From Bacteroidota bacterium (GTDB lineage Bacteria; Bacteroidota; Bacteroidia; Chitinophagales; Chitinophagaceae), in assembly GCA_947460795.1 (NCBI GenBank), contig CANHJA010000146.1:1-5908 (forward strand): a DNA stretch of 5,908 nucleotides. The letters run 5' to 3'. A program made the translations under genes and the position numbers. A model generated the notes under the pieces. That model was not told the origin of the DNA. It worked only from the letters and a program-made list of their open reading frames with translations, and made no database searches. Of the stretch, positions 1 through 5,774 are shown piece by piece (within the stretch, counting starts at the first letter, position 1; each line of letters opens with the position of its first letter).

Positions 1-186
1 GCACAGTCTGCTACAAAAGAAAAATTTTTCAATGATTTTTTCGAAAAATTAGCCGGTACAGCTTCACTAAAAGCACAAATAATTAATAATACATCCGAAA
101 TCGAAATAAGAAATTCTTGGAAAAATGGGATTTCCCAATTTAAAAAGATAAGAAAAAAATATTTGTTATATGAAGATTTTGAATAA
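1..186 (+). CDS. namZ: C-terminal end of a NamZ-type exo-beta-N-acetylmuramidase (DUF1343), 5' end outside window
   Basis: The frame starting at base 1 is open for 61 codons and stops at TAA 184-186. Its C-terminus reads FFEKLAGT, then a spaced I-RNSW segment, then FKKIRKKYLLYEDFE. From memory, this matches the characteristic end of DUF1343 (YbbC/NamZ) proteins: a GT-x-x-x-[RK]-x-x-I stretch, an I-x-x-SW motif and a terminal FKKIR-KYLLY. Family members are about 400 residues, so roughly 85% of the gene lies upstream. Known NamZ proteins are secreted enzymes that release N-acetylmuramic acid from the non-reducing end of peptidoglycan fragments in cell-wall recycling. The catalytic part is not in this window, so activity cannot be judged. 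The next gene on this strand begins 74 bp later behind a possible promoter of its own. The family call is fairly firm; the symbol depends on that call. Confidence 0.82.
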   Translation, partial: AQSATKEKFFNDFFEKLAGTASLKAQIINNTSEIEIRNSWKNGISQFKKIRKKYLLYEDFE

Positions 187-232
187 GCCTATTTTAATGA
201 AATAATTTAAATTTTAGCATTCAAAATTCATC

Positions 233-240
233 TAACTTTA
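233..240 (+). promoter_or_regulatory. Possible -7 element (TAACTTTA) for the SPFH gene
   Basis: TAACTTTA differs from the Bacteroidota -7 consensus TAnnTTTG only at the last base. It starts 28 nt before the ATG at 261, the same distance as the stronger promoter before the gene at 4376. No clear TTG -33 element is visible about 20 bp upstream; only a TTTT run at 212-215 is there. The rest of the 187-260 gap is AT-rich with no convincing terminator for the upstream gene. Confidence 0.35.
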
Positions 241-260
241 CAATTCATAAATTAAATACT

Positions 261-1169
261 ATGTTTTTATTAATCTTAGGTATCCTCATTTTCTTAGCTG
301 CGAACACTGTTTCTCAAGCCTTGATTCGCTATCAAAATCCAGACAAAATAAAAAATGGAATGCGTTTGTTTTCATTTTTAGTAATGGGTTTAGGTGTCAT
401 GACTTCATGTGTAAAACAAATTGACGCAGGTTATATAGGCGTGCAATCGCTTTTTGGAAAAATTCAAGAAAAAAGTCTGGGCAGCGGTTTGAATTTTGTG
501 AACCCTTTAGTTTCAGTTTCTGAAGTAGATGTAAGAACTCAAAACTATACCATGAGCGGTGTTGAAAATGAAGGCGATAAACAAGGAGATGATGCTATTC
601 GTGTGTTGACAAAAGATGGGCTAGAGGTAACCATCGATTTATCTGTATTGTACAGAGTAAATGCTACCAACGCACCTCAATTAGTGAAAAAAGTTGGGAT
701 CGATTTTAAAGATAAAATCATTAGACCTTTAGCACGAACTAAAATTAGAGACAACGCAGTTTATTATGATGCAGTAGAATTGTATTCAACAAAAAGAGAT
801 GAATTTCAACAACGAATTTTTAAAGACATTGATAAAGAATTCAATAACAGAGGCTTGATTTTAGAAAATTTATTGATTCGAAATATAGCCTTGCCACAAA
901 CGGTGAAATTGACTATTGAAAGTAAAATAAATGCAGAGCAAGAAGCGCAAAAGATGCAATTTGTGTTACAAAAGGAACAACAAGAAGCAGAGCGTAAACG
1001 TGTGGAAGCAAGAGGGATAGCAGATTATCAAAAAATATTAAATGAAGGTTTGACTGACAAGCAAATTCAATACGAGCAAATAAAAGCATACAAGGAAATT
1101 GCAACTTCTACCAATTCGAAAGTAATTTTTATGCCATCCAAAGGGAATGTAATTTTTGATGCGAAGTAA
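261..1169 (+). CDS. Prohibitin-like SPFH/band 7 membrane protein
   Basis: This 302-residue protein has two N-terminal hydrophobic segments, at about residues 2-22 and 36-50. A basic loop lies between them (R23, K29, K31, R35). The SPFH/band 7 domain follows at about 52-215, starting IDAGYIGVQSLFG and carrying the prohibitin-type stretch around IIRPLARTKIRD (153-164) and AVELYSTKRDEF (171-182). A charged, Ala/Glu/Gln-rich, probably coiled-coil region covers about 217-275, and the end is VIFMPSKGNVIF. By the positive-inside rule the SPFH domain should face the periplasm, as in HflK/HflC; this is inference. Family members form large ring or cage oligomers that scaffold membrane proteases or organise membrane domains. 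The ATG at 261 is preferred because the first 33 codons encode a credible membrane helix and a -7-like box lies 28 nt upstream. ATG 360 (Met34) is an alternative that would give a lipoprotein-like signal ending in MTSC. The gene converges on the STAS-like gene with 2 bp between them. Confidence 0.9.
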   Translation: MFLLILGILIFLAANTVSQALIRYQNPDKIKNGMRLFSFLVMGLGVMTSCVKQIDAGYIGVQSLFGKIQEKSLGSGLNFVNPLVSVSEVDVRTQNYTMSGVENEGDKQGDDAIRVLTKDGLEVTIDLSVLYRVNATNAPQLVKKVGIDFKDKIIRPLARTKIRDNAVYYDAVELYSTKRDEFQQRIFKDIDKEFNNRGLILENLLIRNIALPQTVKLTIESKINAEQEAQKMQFVLQKEQQEAERKRVEARGIADYQKILNEGLTDKQIQYEQIKAYKEIATSTNSKVIFMPSKGNVIFDAK

Positions 1170-1171
1170 GA

Positions 1172-1555
1172 TTAAAAATCAAAATCGTCGCCATTCATCA
1201 ATTCTCTTTCCAAACCTTCCATTGCAACAATATCAATCGCTTCAATTTGCTTGGGCGTCATGTTTAAAATATCCGATTCAGTATTTTCTTGCATTGTTTT
1301 TTTAACGTCTTCATTCATCTCACAAAGCGCAAAAGATAAGTTGGAGTCGTACATTTTATGATGCCAATCAATTATAGTTTGACTTAGGCTATTTTCTATT
1401 GAATGAACAGAAGAAAAGTCAATAATCGCACTTCTGTTTTTTAATATTGAAGTTGACAGAAATTGATGAATTTCTTCTGCCAAATCTTGATTAAATATGT
1501 CATTAATTGGCGTAATTATGTCAAAATTTTCTTTGGTATCAATATTGTATTTCAT
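1172..1555 (-). CDS. STAS-like domain protein with a degenerate phosphorylation motif
   Basis: This 127-residue soluble protein has no signal peptide. The pattern fits a single STAS fold (anti-sigma-factor antagonist type): an N-terminal beta strand (FDIITP, 11-16), a helix (DLAEEIHQFLSTSI, about 24-37), a buried strand (SAIIDFSSV, 42-50), then SIENSLSQTIIDWHHKM (52-68), a SFAL strand and C-terminal helices. Aligned by eye to SpoIIAA, the usual D-S-S-G around the phosphorylated serine becomes E54-N55-S56-L57. The acceptor serine may be kept as S56, but the glycine is lost. The tail is very acidic (NGDDFDF). STAS proteins usually bind a partner kinase or anti-sigma factor, or act as scaffolds; the partner is unknown here and no kinase gene is nearby. 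It is divergent from clpC, sharing a 63-bp intergenic region. I found no convincing -7 box on this strand. The ORF is surely coding; the STAS assignment is moderately sure. Confidence 0.72.
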   Translation of the reverse strand: MKYNIDTKENFDIITPINDIFNQDLAEEIHQFLSTSILKNRSAIIDFSSVHSIENSLSQTIIDWHHKMYDSNLSFALCEMNEDVKKTMQENTESDILNMTPKQIEAIDIVAMEGLERELMNGDDFDF

Positions 1556-1592
1556 GTTTATATCTTTCTTTTTAAAGTAAGTAAATAATAAG

Positions 1593-1600
1593 TATTTTTG
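1593..1600 (+). promoter_or_regulatory. -7 promoter element (TATTTTTG) for clpC
   Basis: TATTTTTG is an exact match to the Bacteroidota -7 consensus TAnnTTTG and begins 26 nt before the clpC ATG at 1619. The expected -33 TTG is not present; the matching distance holds a T-rich run (1565-1573). A start site a few bases downstream would leave a leader of roughly 12 nt with no Shine-Dalgarno sequence, which is normal for this phylum. In AT-rich DNA an 8-mer like this can occur by chance; its position is the main support. Confidence 0.55.
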
Positions 1601-1618
1601 TTAAAATAAATTAATTCA

Positions 1619-4183
1619 ATGGACGCACATTTTTCATCAAAGGTAAAAGAAATTATTTCATTTAGTCGTGAAGAAGCTTTACGATTGGGAAATGATTTTA
1701 TTGGAACAGAGCATTTAATGTTAGGGATGATTCGAGACGGACAAGGATTAGGGATTCGAATATTGCAAAATTTGCATGTTGATTTATTCAATCTTCGTGA
1801 AGAATTAGAAAAAGTGATTAAAAATAAAGGAGGCAGTGCTAAATCGCCTATCAATATTAATAGTCTTCCATTAACCAAGCAAGCAGAAAAAGTTATTAGA
1901 ATAACCGTTTTAGAAGCGAAATCATTGAAAAGCGCATTGGCAGAAAGTGAACACTTAGTGCTTTCTATATTAAGAAATAAAGACAATGTAGCATGCCAAA
2001 TATTAGGTCAGTTTAAAGTAGATTATGATTTATTTAAAAATGAATTAGAACTGGTTGGAGGCATCAGTCATGATGTTCAAAGCGAATTAAAAGACGATGG
2101 CTCAGGTGGATTTGAAGAAGATGATGACAAAGCAAATTTTGCTTCTAAAAAAACAACGTCAACAACCAATTCAAAATCTAAAACTCCTGTATTGGATAAT
2201 TTTGGTAGAGATATTACTCGATTGGCTGAAATGGGACAATTGGATCCAATTGTGGGTCGTGAAAAAGAAATTGAACGCGTGTCTCAAATTTTATCTCGAC
2301 GCAAAAAAAACAATCCAATATTAATTGGTGAGCCAGGTGTTGGTAAAACAGCAATCATTGAAGGCTTGGCTTTGCGTATTCAACAACGAAAAGTTTCTCG
2401 GGTGCTTTTTGATAAACGTGTGGTGAGTTTAGATTTAGCGTCTTTAGTTGCTGGTACTAAATATCGTGGTCAGTTTGAAGAGCGCATGAAAGCAATCATG
2501 AATGAACTAGAAAAAAACAGGGATGTTATTTTATTCATCGATGAAATTCATACCATTGTGGGTGCTGGTGGTGCCAGTGGTTCATTAGATGCTTCTAATA
2601 TTTTTAAACCTGCCTTGGCTCGTGGAGAACTGCAATGCATTGGAGCCACTACGTTAGATGAATATCGTACTCAAATTGAAAAAGATGGTGCGTTGGATAG
2701 ACGTTTCCAAAAAGTATTAGTGGAGCCACCAAGTATAGACGATACCATCATTATCTTAAATAATTTAAAAACTAAATACGAAGAATATCACAATGTGAGC
2801 TATAACCAAGATGCGATTGATGCTTGCGTGAAGTTGAGTAACCGATACATTACAGATCGATTGTTGCCAGATAAAGCCATTGATGTAATGGATGAAGTAG
2901 GGGCAAGGGTTCATTTAAAAAATATTGATGTTCCTAAAAATGTATTGGAATTAGAACAAAAAATTGAAGATATTAAGGTTGAAAAAAATCAAGTTGTAAA
3001 AAGTCAACAATTTGAAAAAGCAGCCGCTTTAAGAGATACCGAAAAACGTTTACAAGAAGAATTAGAGGCCGCTAAATCCAATTGGGAAAATGAAGTAAAA
3101 AGCAATCGTTATCCGATTACAGAGGAAGAAATTGCGGAAGTCATTCACATGATGACAGGCATACCTGTCAACAGAATGGTAGCTGCAGAAAGTGAAAAAT
3201 TGCGCAACATGGGCATCGATTTACAAGGTGCTGTAATTGGACAAGAAGAAGCTATTAAAAAAGTGGTAAAAGCCATTCAACGAAATAGAGTGGGACTAAA
3301 AGATCCTAAAAAACCAATTGGTTCATTCATCTTTTTAGGTCCTACAGGAGTTGGTAAAACCGAATTGGCTCGAACATTGGCAAAAAACATGTTTGACTCA
3401 GAAGATGCACTCATTCGTATTGATATGAGTGAATATATGGAGAAATTTTCTGTAAGCAGATTAATTGGAGCGCCTCCAGGATATGTAGGCTATGAAGAAG
3501 GCGGACAATTAACCGAAAAAGTTAGACGAAAGCCATACAGCATCATTCTTTTAGATGAAATTGAAAAAGCGCATCCAGATATTTACAACATTTTATTGCA
3601 AGTACTTGATGATGGGCAATTAACGGATGGAATGGGTCGAAAAATAGATTTTAAAAATTCGATTATCATTATGACGTCAAACATCGGAGTTCGTCAGTTA
3701 AAAGAATTTGGGGATGGCGTTGGATTTGCAACCAGCACCAAAGTAGCAACCTCAGAAGAAAGCAATAAAGCAGTTATCGAAAAAGCTTTAAAAAGAGCAT
3801 TTGCACCAGAATTCTTAAATAGAATTGATGATGTTGTTGTATTCAATTCATTAACGCAAGAACACATTCATCAAATTATAGACTTAGTCATGGCTAATGT
3901 GATGAAACGTTTAAATGCTTTAGGATTTAAATTAGAATTGACACAAAAAGCGAAAACTTTTATTGGTGAAAAAGGATATGACCAACAATTTGGTGCACGA
4001 CCTTTACATCGCGCTATTCAAAAATATTTAGAAGATCCATTAGCCGAAGAAATCTTATCTGCTAACATCAAAGAAGGAGATACATTGATTGCAGATTTAG
4101 ATGAAGAAACTTCATTGATTAAATTTTCTTTGAAACCAACTCCTAAAAAAGGAAAAGCTTCAGGGCCTGTAGAAGAGAAATAA
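1619..4183 (+). CDS. clpC: ClpC-type AAA+ protein unfoldase (Clp protease ATPase subunit)
   Basis: This 854-residue protein is full length for Bacteroidota ClpC. It has two N-terminal Clp repeats (about 1-70 and 80-145; FSREEALRLGNDFIGTEHL at 15-33), then an acidic and Ser/Thr/Lys-rich linker (about 155-190). AAA domain 1 has Walker A GEPGVGKT (237-244), Walker B LFIDE (305-309), pore loop KYRG (281-284) and Arg fingers R361/R362. A short M-domain with a UVR-like coiled coil lies at about 444-485. AAA domain 2 has Walker A GPTGVGKT (574-581), Walker B LLDE (644-647), pore loop GYVG (621-624), sensor N688, Arg finger R735 and sensor 2 GAR (792-794). All key ATPase residues are intact. A VGF tripeptide (701-703) sits where ClpP-binding loops lie in this family, so docking to ClpP is expected. 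Its role is ATP-driven unfolding and feeding of damaged or tagged proteins to ClpP in the cytoplasm. The ATG at 1619 gives the family-typical N-terminus. No ctsR, mcsA or mcsB homologue is adjacent. A strong terminator follows. Confidence 0.97.
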   Translation: MDAHFSSKVKEIISFSREEALRLGNDFIGTEHLMLGMIRDGQGLGIRILQNLHVDLFNLREELEKVIKNKGGSAKSPININSLPLTKQAEKVIRITVLEAKSLKSALAESEHLVLSILRNKDNVACQILGQFKVDYDLFKNELELVGGISHDVQSELKDDGSGGFEEDDDKANFASKKTTSTTNSKSKTPVLDNFGRDITRLAEMGQLDPIVGREKEIERVSQILSRRKKNNPILIGEPGVGKTAIIEGLALRIQQRKVSRVLFDKRVVSLDLASLVAGTKYRGQFEERMKAIMNELEKNRDVILFIDEIHTIVGAGGASGSLDASNIFKPALARGELQCIGATTLDEYRTQIEKDGALDRRFQKVLVEPPSIDDTIIILNNLKTKYEEYHNVSYNQDAIDACVKLSNRYITDRLLPDKAIDVMDEVGARVHLKNIDVPKNVLELEQKIEDIKVEKNQVVKSQQFEKAAALRDTEKRLQEELEAAKSNWENEVKSNRYPITEEEIAEVIHMMTGIPVNRMVAAESEKLRNMGIDLQGAVIGQEEAIKKVVKAIQRNRVGLKDPKKPIGSFIFLGPTGVGKTELARTLAKNMFDSEDALIRIDMSEYMEKFSVSRLIGAPPGYVGYEEGGQLTEKVRRKPYSIILLDEIEKAHPDIYNILLQVLDDGQLTDGMGRKIDFKNSIIIMTSNIGVRQLKEFGDGVGFATSTKVATSEESNKAVIEKALKRAFAPEFLNRIDDVVVFNSLTQEHIHQIIDLVMANVMKRLNALGFKLELTQKAKTFIGEKGYDQQFGARPLHRAIQKYLEDPLAEEILSANIKEGDTLIADLDEETSLIKFSLKPTPKKGKASGPVEEK

Positions 4184-4204
4184 TTATTGTATTAAACCAT
4201 AATT

Positions 4205-4242
4205 AAAAACTCAAAATAGCATTCGTTATTTTGAGTTTTTTT
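4205..4242 (+). terminator. Intrinsic terminator after clpC
   Basis: AAAAACTCAAAATA (4205-4218) pairs perfectly with TATTTTGAGTTTTT (4227-4240). Two further pairs (G4219-T4226 wobble, C4220-G4225) close a four-base loop. A run of seven T (4236-4242) forms the 3' tract. It begins 21 bp after the clpC stop. The A-run on the other arm could let it work on the opposite strand too, but no gene ends on it from the right. Confidence 0.88.
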
Positions 4243-4277
4243 ATTTTAGAGCCAATTGTACCAAAAAAAATCTACAA

Positions 4278-4337
4278 TGTGTATAAATAACATATAAGAA
4301 TTTTACATATTAACCTGAATTAATTTGCATATACACA
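4278..4337. repeat. Spaced inverted repeat TGTGTATA / TATACACA overlapping the promoter
   Basis: TGTGTATA (4278-4285) and its exact complement TATACACA (4330-4337) are 44 bp apart; the right arm lies between the -33 and -7 elements of the following promoter. CATAT also recurs at 4291, 4306 and 4328. This could be a pair of operator half-sites, but eight-base AT-rich matches are expected fairly often by chance. Confidence 0.25.
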
Positions 4338-4355
4338 AAAACAGTTTTACTTTTG
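4325..4355 (+). promoter_or_regulatory. Bacteroidota-type promoter (TTG, 20 bp, TACTTTTG) for the 4376 operon
   Basis: A -33 element TTG (4325-4327) is followed after 20 bp by TACTTTTG (4348-4355), an exact TAnnTTTG -7 match. The spacing is within the range known for Bacteroidota sigma-A promoters. It lies downstream of the clpC terminator and 28 nt before the ATG at 4376. It predicts a start near 4362 and a leader of about 10-15 nt. This is the best promoter in the window and should drive both the small membrane protein and the glycosyltransferase. Confidence 0.8.
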
Positions 4356-4375
4356 TAACCTATTAATTGTAACAC

Positions 4376-4588
4376 ATGGACAACAAAGATTATATAGAAT
4401 ACATAGACAATCCAGTAGATATAGATATTAACAAACCATCTAGAGCGAAATTTTTATTTCATTTAGGATTGTTTAGTTTGTTATTATTCGCAATCGGATG
4501 CAACTACGGTTTATGGACTCGTTCTTTCAAAAGCACTGCAGACATTGAAGTGCCAGAGAGTACACAGTACACACCAAAGTATAAATAA
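4376..4588 (+). CDS. Small single-span membrane protein of unknown function
   Basis: I do not recognise this 70-residue protein. An acidic N-terminus (MDNKDYIEYIDNPVDIDI, 1-18) is followed by a short basic patch (K20, R23, K25), one hydrophobic segment (about 26-47) and a polar tail ending TPKYK. Within the helix, AIGC (39-42) resembles a weak lipobox, but the long acidic N-terminus is unlike a signal peptide, so I favour a single-pass inner-membrane protein. It is likely real: it sits directly behind the best promoter in the window, starts at the expected distance, and its stop is 15 bp before the glycosyltransferase start, so the two are probably co-transcribed. It may anchor or assist that enzyme; this is inference from position only. 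The next gene is in the same reading frame, separated from it by this TAA stop and five sense codons. Confidence 0.75.
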   Translation: MDNKDYIEYIDNPVDIDINKPSRAKFLFHLGLFSLLLFAIGCNYGLWTRSFKSTADIEVPESTQYTPKYK

Positions 4589-4613
4589 TCATTCGCAAGC
4601 AGAATGATTGTTT
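4583..4613 (+). promoter_or_regulatory. Hairpin spanning the upstream stop and the glycosyltransferase start codon
   Basis: AAATAATCATTC (4583-4594) pairs with GAATGATTGTTT (4602-4613): 12 pairs with one T-G wobble and a 7-nt loop, GCAAGCA. The core AATCATTC/GAATGATT is perfect. The left arm contains the stop codon of the 70-residue gene (4586-4588) and the right arm contains the ATG at 4604. Only three T follow, so it is a poor intrinsic terminator. A ribosome finishing the upstream gene would melt it, so translational coupling is the favoured reading. Confidence 0.5.
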
Positions 4614-5650
4614 GCCAACATGAAACGGCTGTTGTTGTATTAAGTTACAATGGTAGAGATTTACATAAACTTTTTTTTCCTTTATTAGTAGAACAATCCA
4701 AGGGGTTGTATGATGTTGTTTTGGTTGACAATGCCAGCACCGACGATACCTACAATTATGTGAAAGAAAACTTTCCTACTGTTCATTTAGTTAAAATAGA
4801 TATCAATAGAGGTTTTGCCAACGGATATTATGAAGGTCTGTTGCAAATCAAATCGAAATATTATGTGCTGTTAAGTGCCGATTTTGAAGTGACTGAAAAT
4901 TGGTTTCAACCAATGTTTCAACTCATCAAACGAAATCCTACTATTGGCGCGCTCCAACCCAAAATAAAATACTATAAAGATAAAACCAAGTTCGAGTACG
5001 CAGGTGCAGGCGGCGGATTTATGGATAAATGGGGTTATTTATTTTGCAGAGGACGAATCTTTTTTACATTAGAAGAAGATAAAAATCAATACGATAATAA
5101 TATTGAAGTTTTTTGGGCAGGTGGAGGATGCATGTTCATTAATGCCGATTTATACCATCAACTAGGAGGATTAGACCGTGATTTATATGCCCACATGGAA
5201 GAAGTAGATTTGTGTTGGCGGATGAAAAATGCAGGTTATACCATTGCGTATTGCGGAGAATCAACCGTGTATCACATTGGAGGAAGCGTGATTAGCTATG
5301 GCAGCCCTCAAAAAATATTTTATAATTACAGAAACAGCTTGGTATTGTTACTAAAAAACCTACCTACTTCAAAACTACTTTGGTTATTGCCTTTCAGGAT
5401 TTTATTAGATGGTGTGAGTGGATTTAGAGCCATTTTAAAAGGAGATATAAAAGAAGTGCGCATGATTGTAAAAGCACATTGGAGTTTCTTTTTAAAATTT
5501 GGTTTTTGGTATAAAAAACGAAAACAATCTCAGCAATTAATTACCACACCCAACCTCAATGCCATTTATCCTAAAAGCATCATCGTTGATTATTTCTTGA
5601 AAAAGAAAACGCTTTACAGTGAGTTGGGAAACGAGGAAATAGGGATTTAG
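4604..5650 (+). CDS. GT2-family glycosyltransferase (rhamnosyltransferase-like)
   Basis: This 348-residue protein has a GT-A fold of family 2. In order it carries the N-terminal strand AVVVLSYNG (9-17), the nucleotide-binding VDNASTDDT (41-49), INRGFANG (67-74), a metal-binding region SADFEV (91-96, D93 taking the usual DxD position), the acceptor-side WAGGGCMFI (171-179), and the catalytic-base motif EEVDLCWR (199-206). H224-I-G-G follows, as in the WbbL-like rhamnosyltransferase branch. A hydrophobic stretch at about 246-272 and a basic region near 304-308 (KKRK) suggest loose association with the inner membrane. Such enzymes move a sugar from a nucleotide donor to a growing cell-surface glycan or lipid-linked acceptor; neither sugar nor acceptor can be told from sequence. 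The ATG at 4604 places the first strand at the family-typical distance, and TAA at 4586 closes the frame upstream. It has no promoter of its own and appears to be co-transcribed with the 70-residue gene. No other glycan genes are in view. Confidence 0.92.
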   Translation: MIVCQHETAVVVLSYNGRDLHKLFFPLLVEQSKGLYDVVLVDNASTDDTYNYVKENFPTVHLVKIDINRGFANGYYEGLLQIKSKYYVLLSADFEVTENWFQPMFQLIKRNPTIGALQPKIKYYKDKTKFEYAGAGGGFMDKWGYLFCRGRIFFTLEEDKNQYDNNIEVFWAGGGCMFINADLYHQLGGLDRDLYAHMEEVDLCWRMKNAGYTIAYCGESTVYHIGGSVISYGSPQKIFYNYRNSLVLLLKNLPTSKLLWLLPFRILLDGVSGFRAILKGDIKEVRMIVKAHWSFFLKFGFWYKKRKQSQQLITTPNLNAIYPKSIIVDYFLKKKTLYSELGNEEIGI

Positions 5651-5689
5651 TTTTCTGGTTAATACACTTTAAGAGAATTTATTTATTCT

Positions 5690-5719
5690 TCGCAGAATCT
5701 CTGCCTCAGGACTCTGCGA
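5690..5719. repeat. CTCTGC/GCAGA short repeat unit with dyad symmetry
   Basis: TCGCAGA (5690-5696) is the exact reverse complement of TCTGCGA (5713-5719), and CTCTGC occurs directly at 5699 and 5712, 13 bp apart. The element is far more GC-rich than the surrounding DNA. It resembles intergenic CTCTGCG-type repeats that I recall from Bacteroidota genomes; that family link is from memory. It lies outside any gene, 39 bp after the glycosyltransferase stop. Confidence 0.5.
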
Positions 5720-5742
5720 TTAAAGAAAGATTTATTTATATC

Positions 5743-5774
5743 AAAAAAGGATTCATATTATGAATCCTTTTTTT
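5743..5774. terminator. Intrinsic, probably bidirectional terminator after the glycosyltransferase
   Basis: GGATTCA (5749-5755) pairs with TGAATCC (5761-5767) around the loop TATTA. The stem is flanked by six A (5743-5748) and seven T (5768-5774), which extend the pairing. The T-run serves + strand transcription and the A-run would serve transcripts from the right on the - strand. It lies 92 bp after the glycosyltransferase stop, leaving a 3' untranslated stretch that includes the CTCTGC repeat. Confidence 0.85.

Noticed and set aside
913..1104. 63-codon open frame on the - strand
   Set aside because: Lies wholly antisense to the coiled-coil part of the SPFH gene; the hydrophobic, Leu/Phe-rich product is what antisense reading of Lys/Glu/Gln-rich codons gives.
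1558..1986. 142-codon open frame on the - strand
   Set aside because: Antisense to the start of clpC, whose frame is strongly conserved there; it also covers the divergent promoter region and has no recognisable domain.
2097..2190. Low-complexity acidic then Ser/Thr/Lys stretch in clpC as a possible insertion or frameshift
   Set aside because: This is the normal variable linker between the ClpC N-domain and first AAA domain; the frame is continuous and both flanking domains are intact.
2097..2324. 75-codon open frame on the + strand
   Set aside because: Shifted-frame shadow inside clpC, across the linker and first AAA domain; the intact clpC frame explains the sequence.
4583..4613. Hairpin as an intrinsic terminator
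   Set aside because: The stem is followed by only three T then GCC, and it overlaps the start of a clearly coding, full-length gene that has no other promoter.
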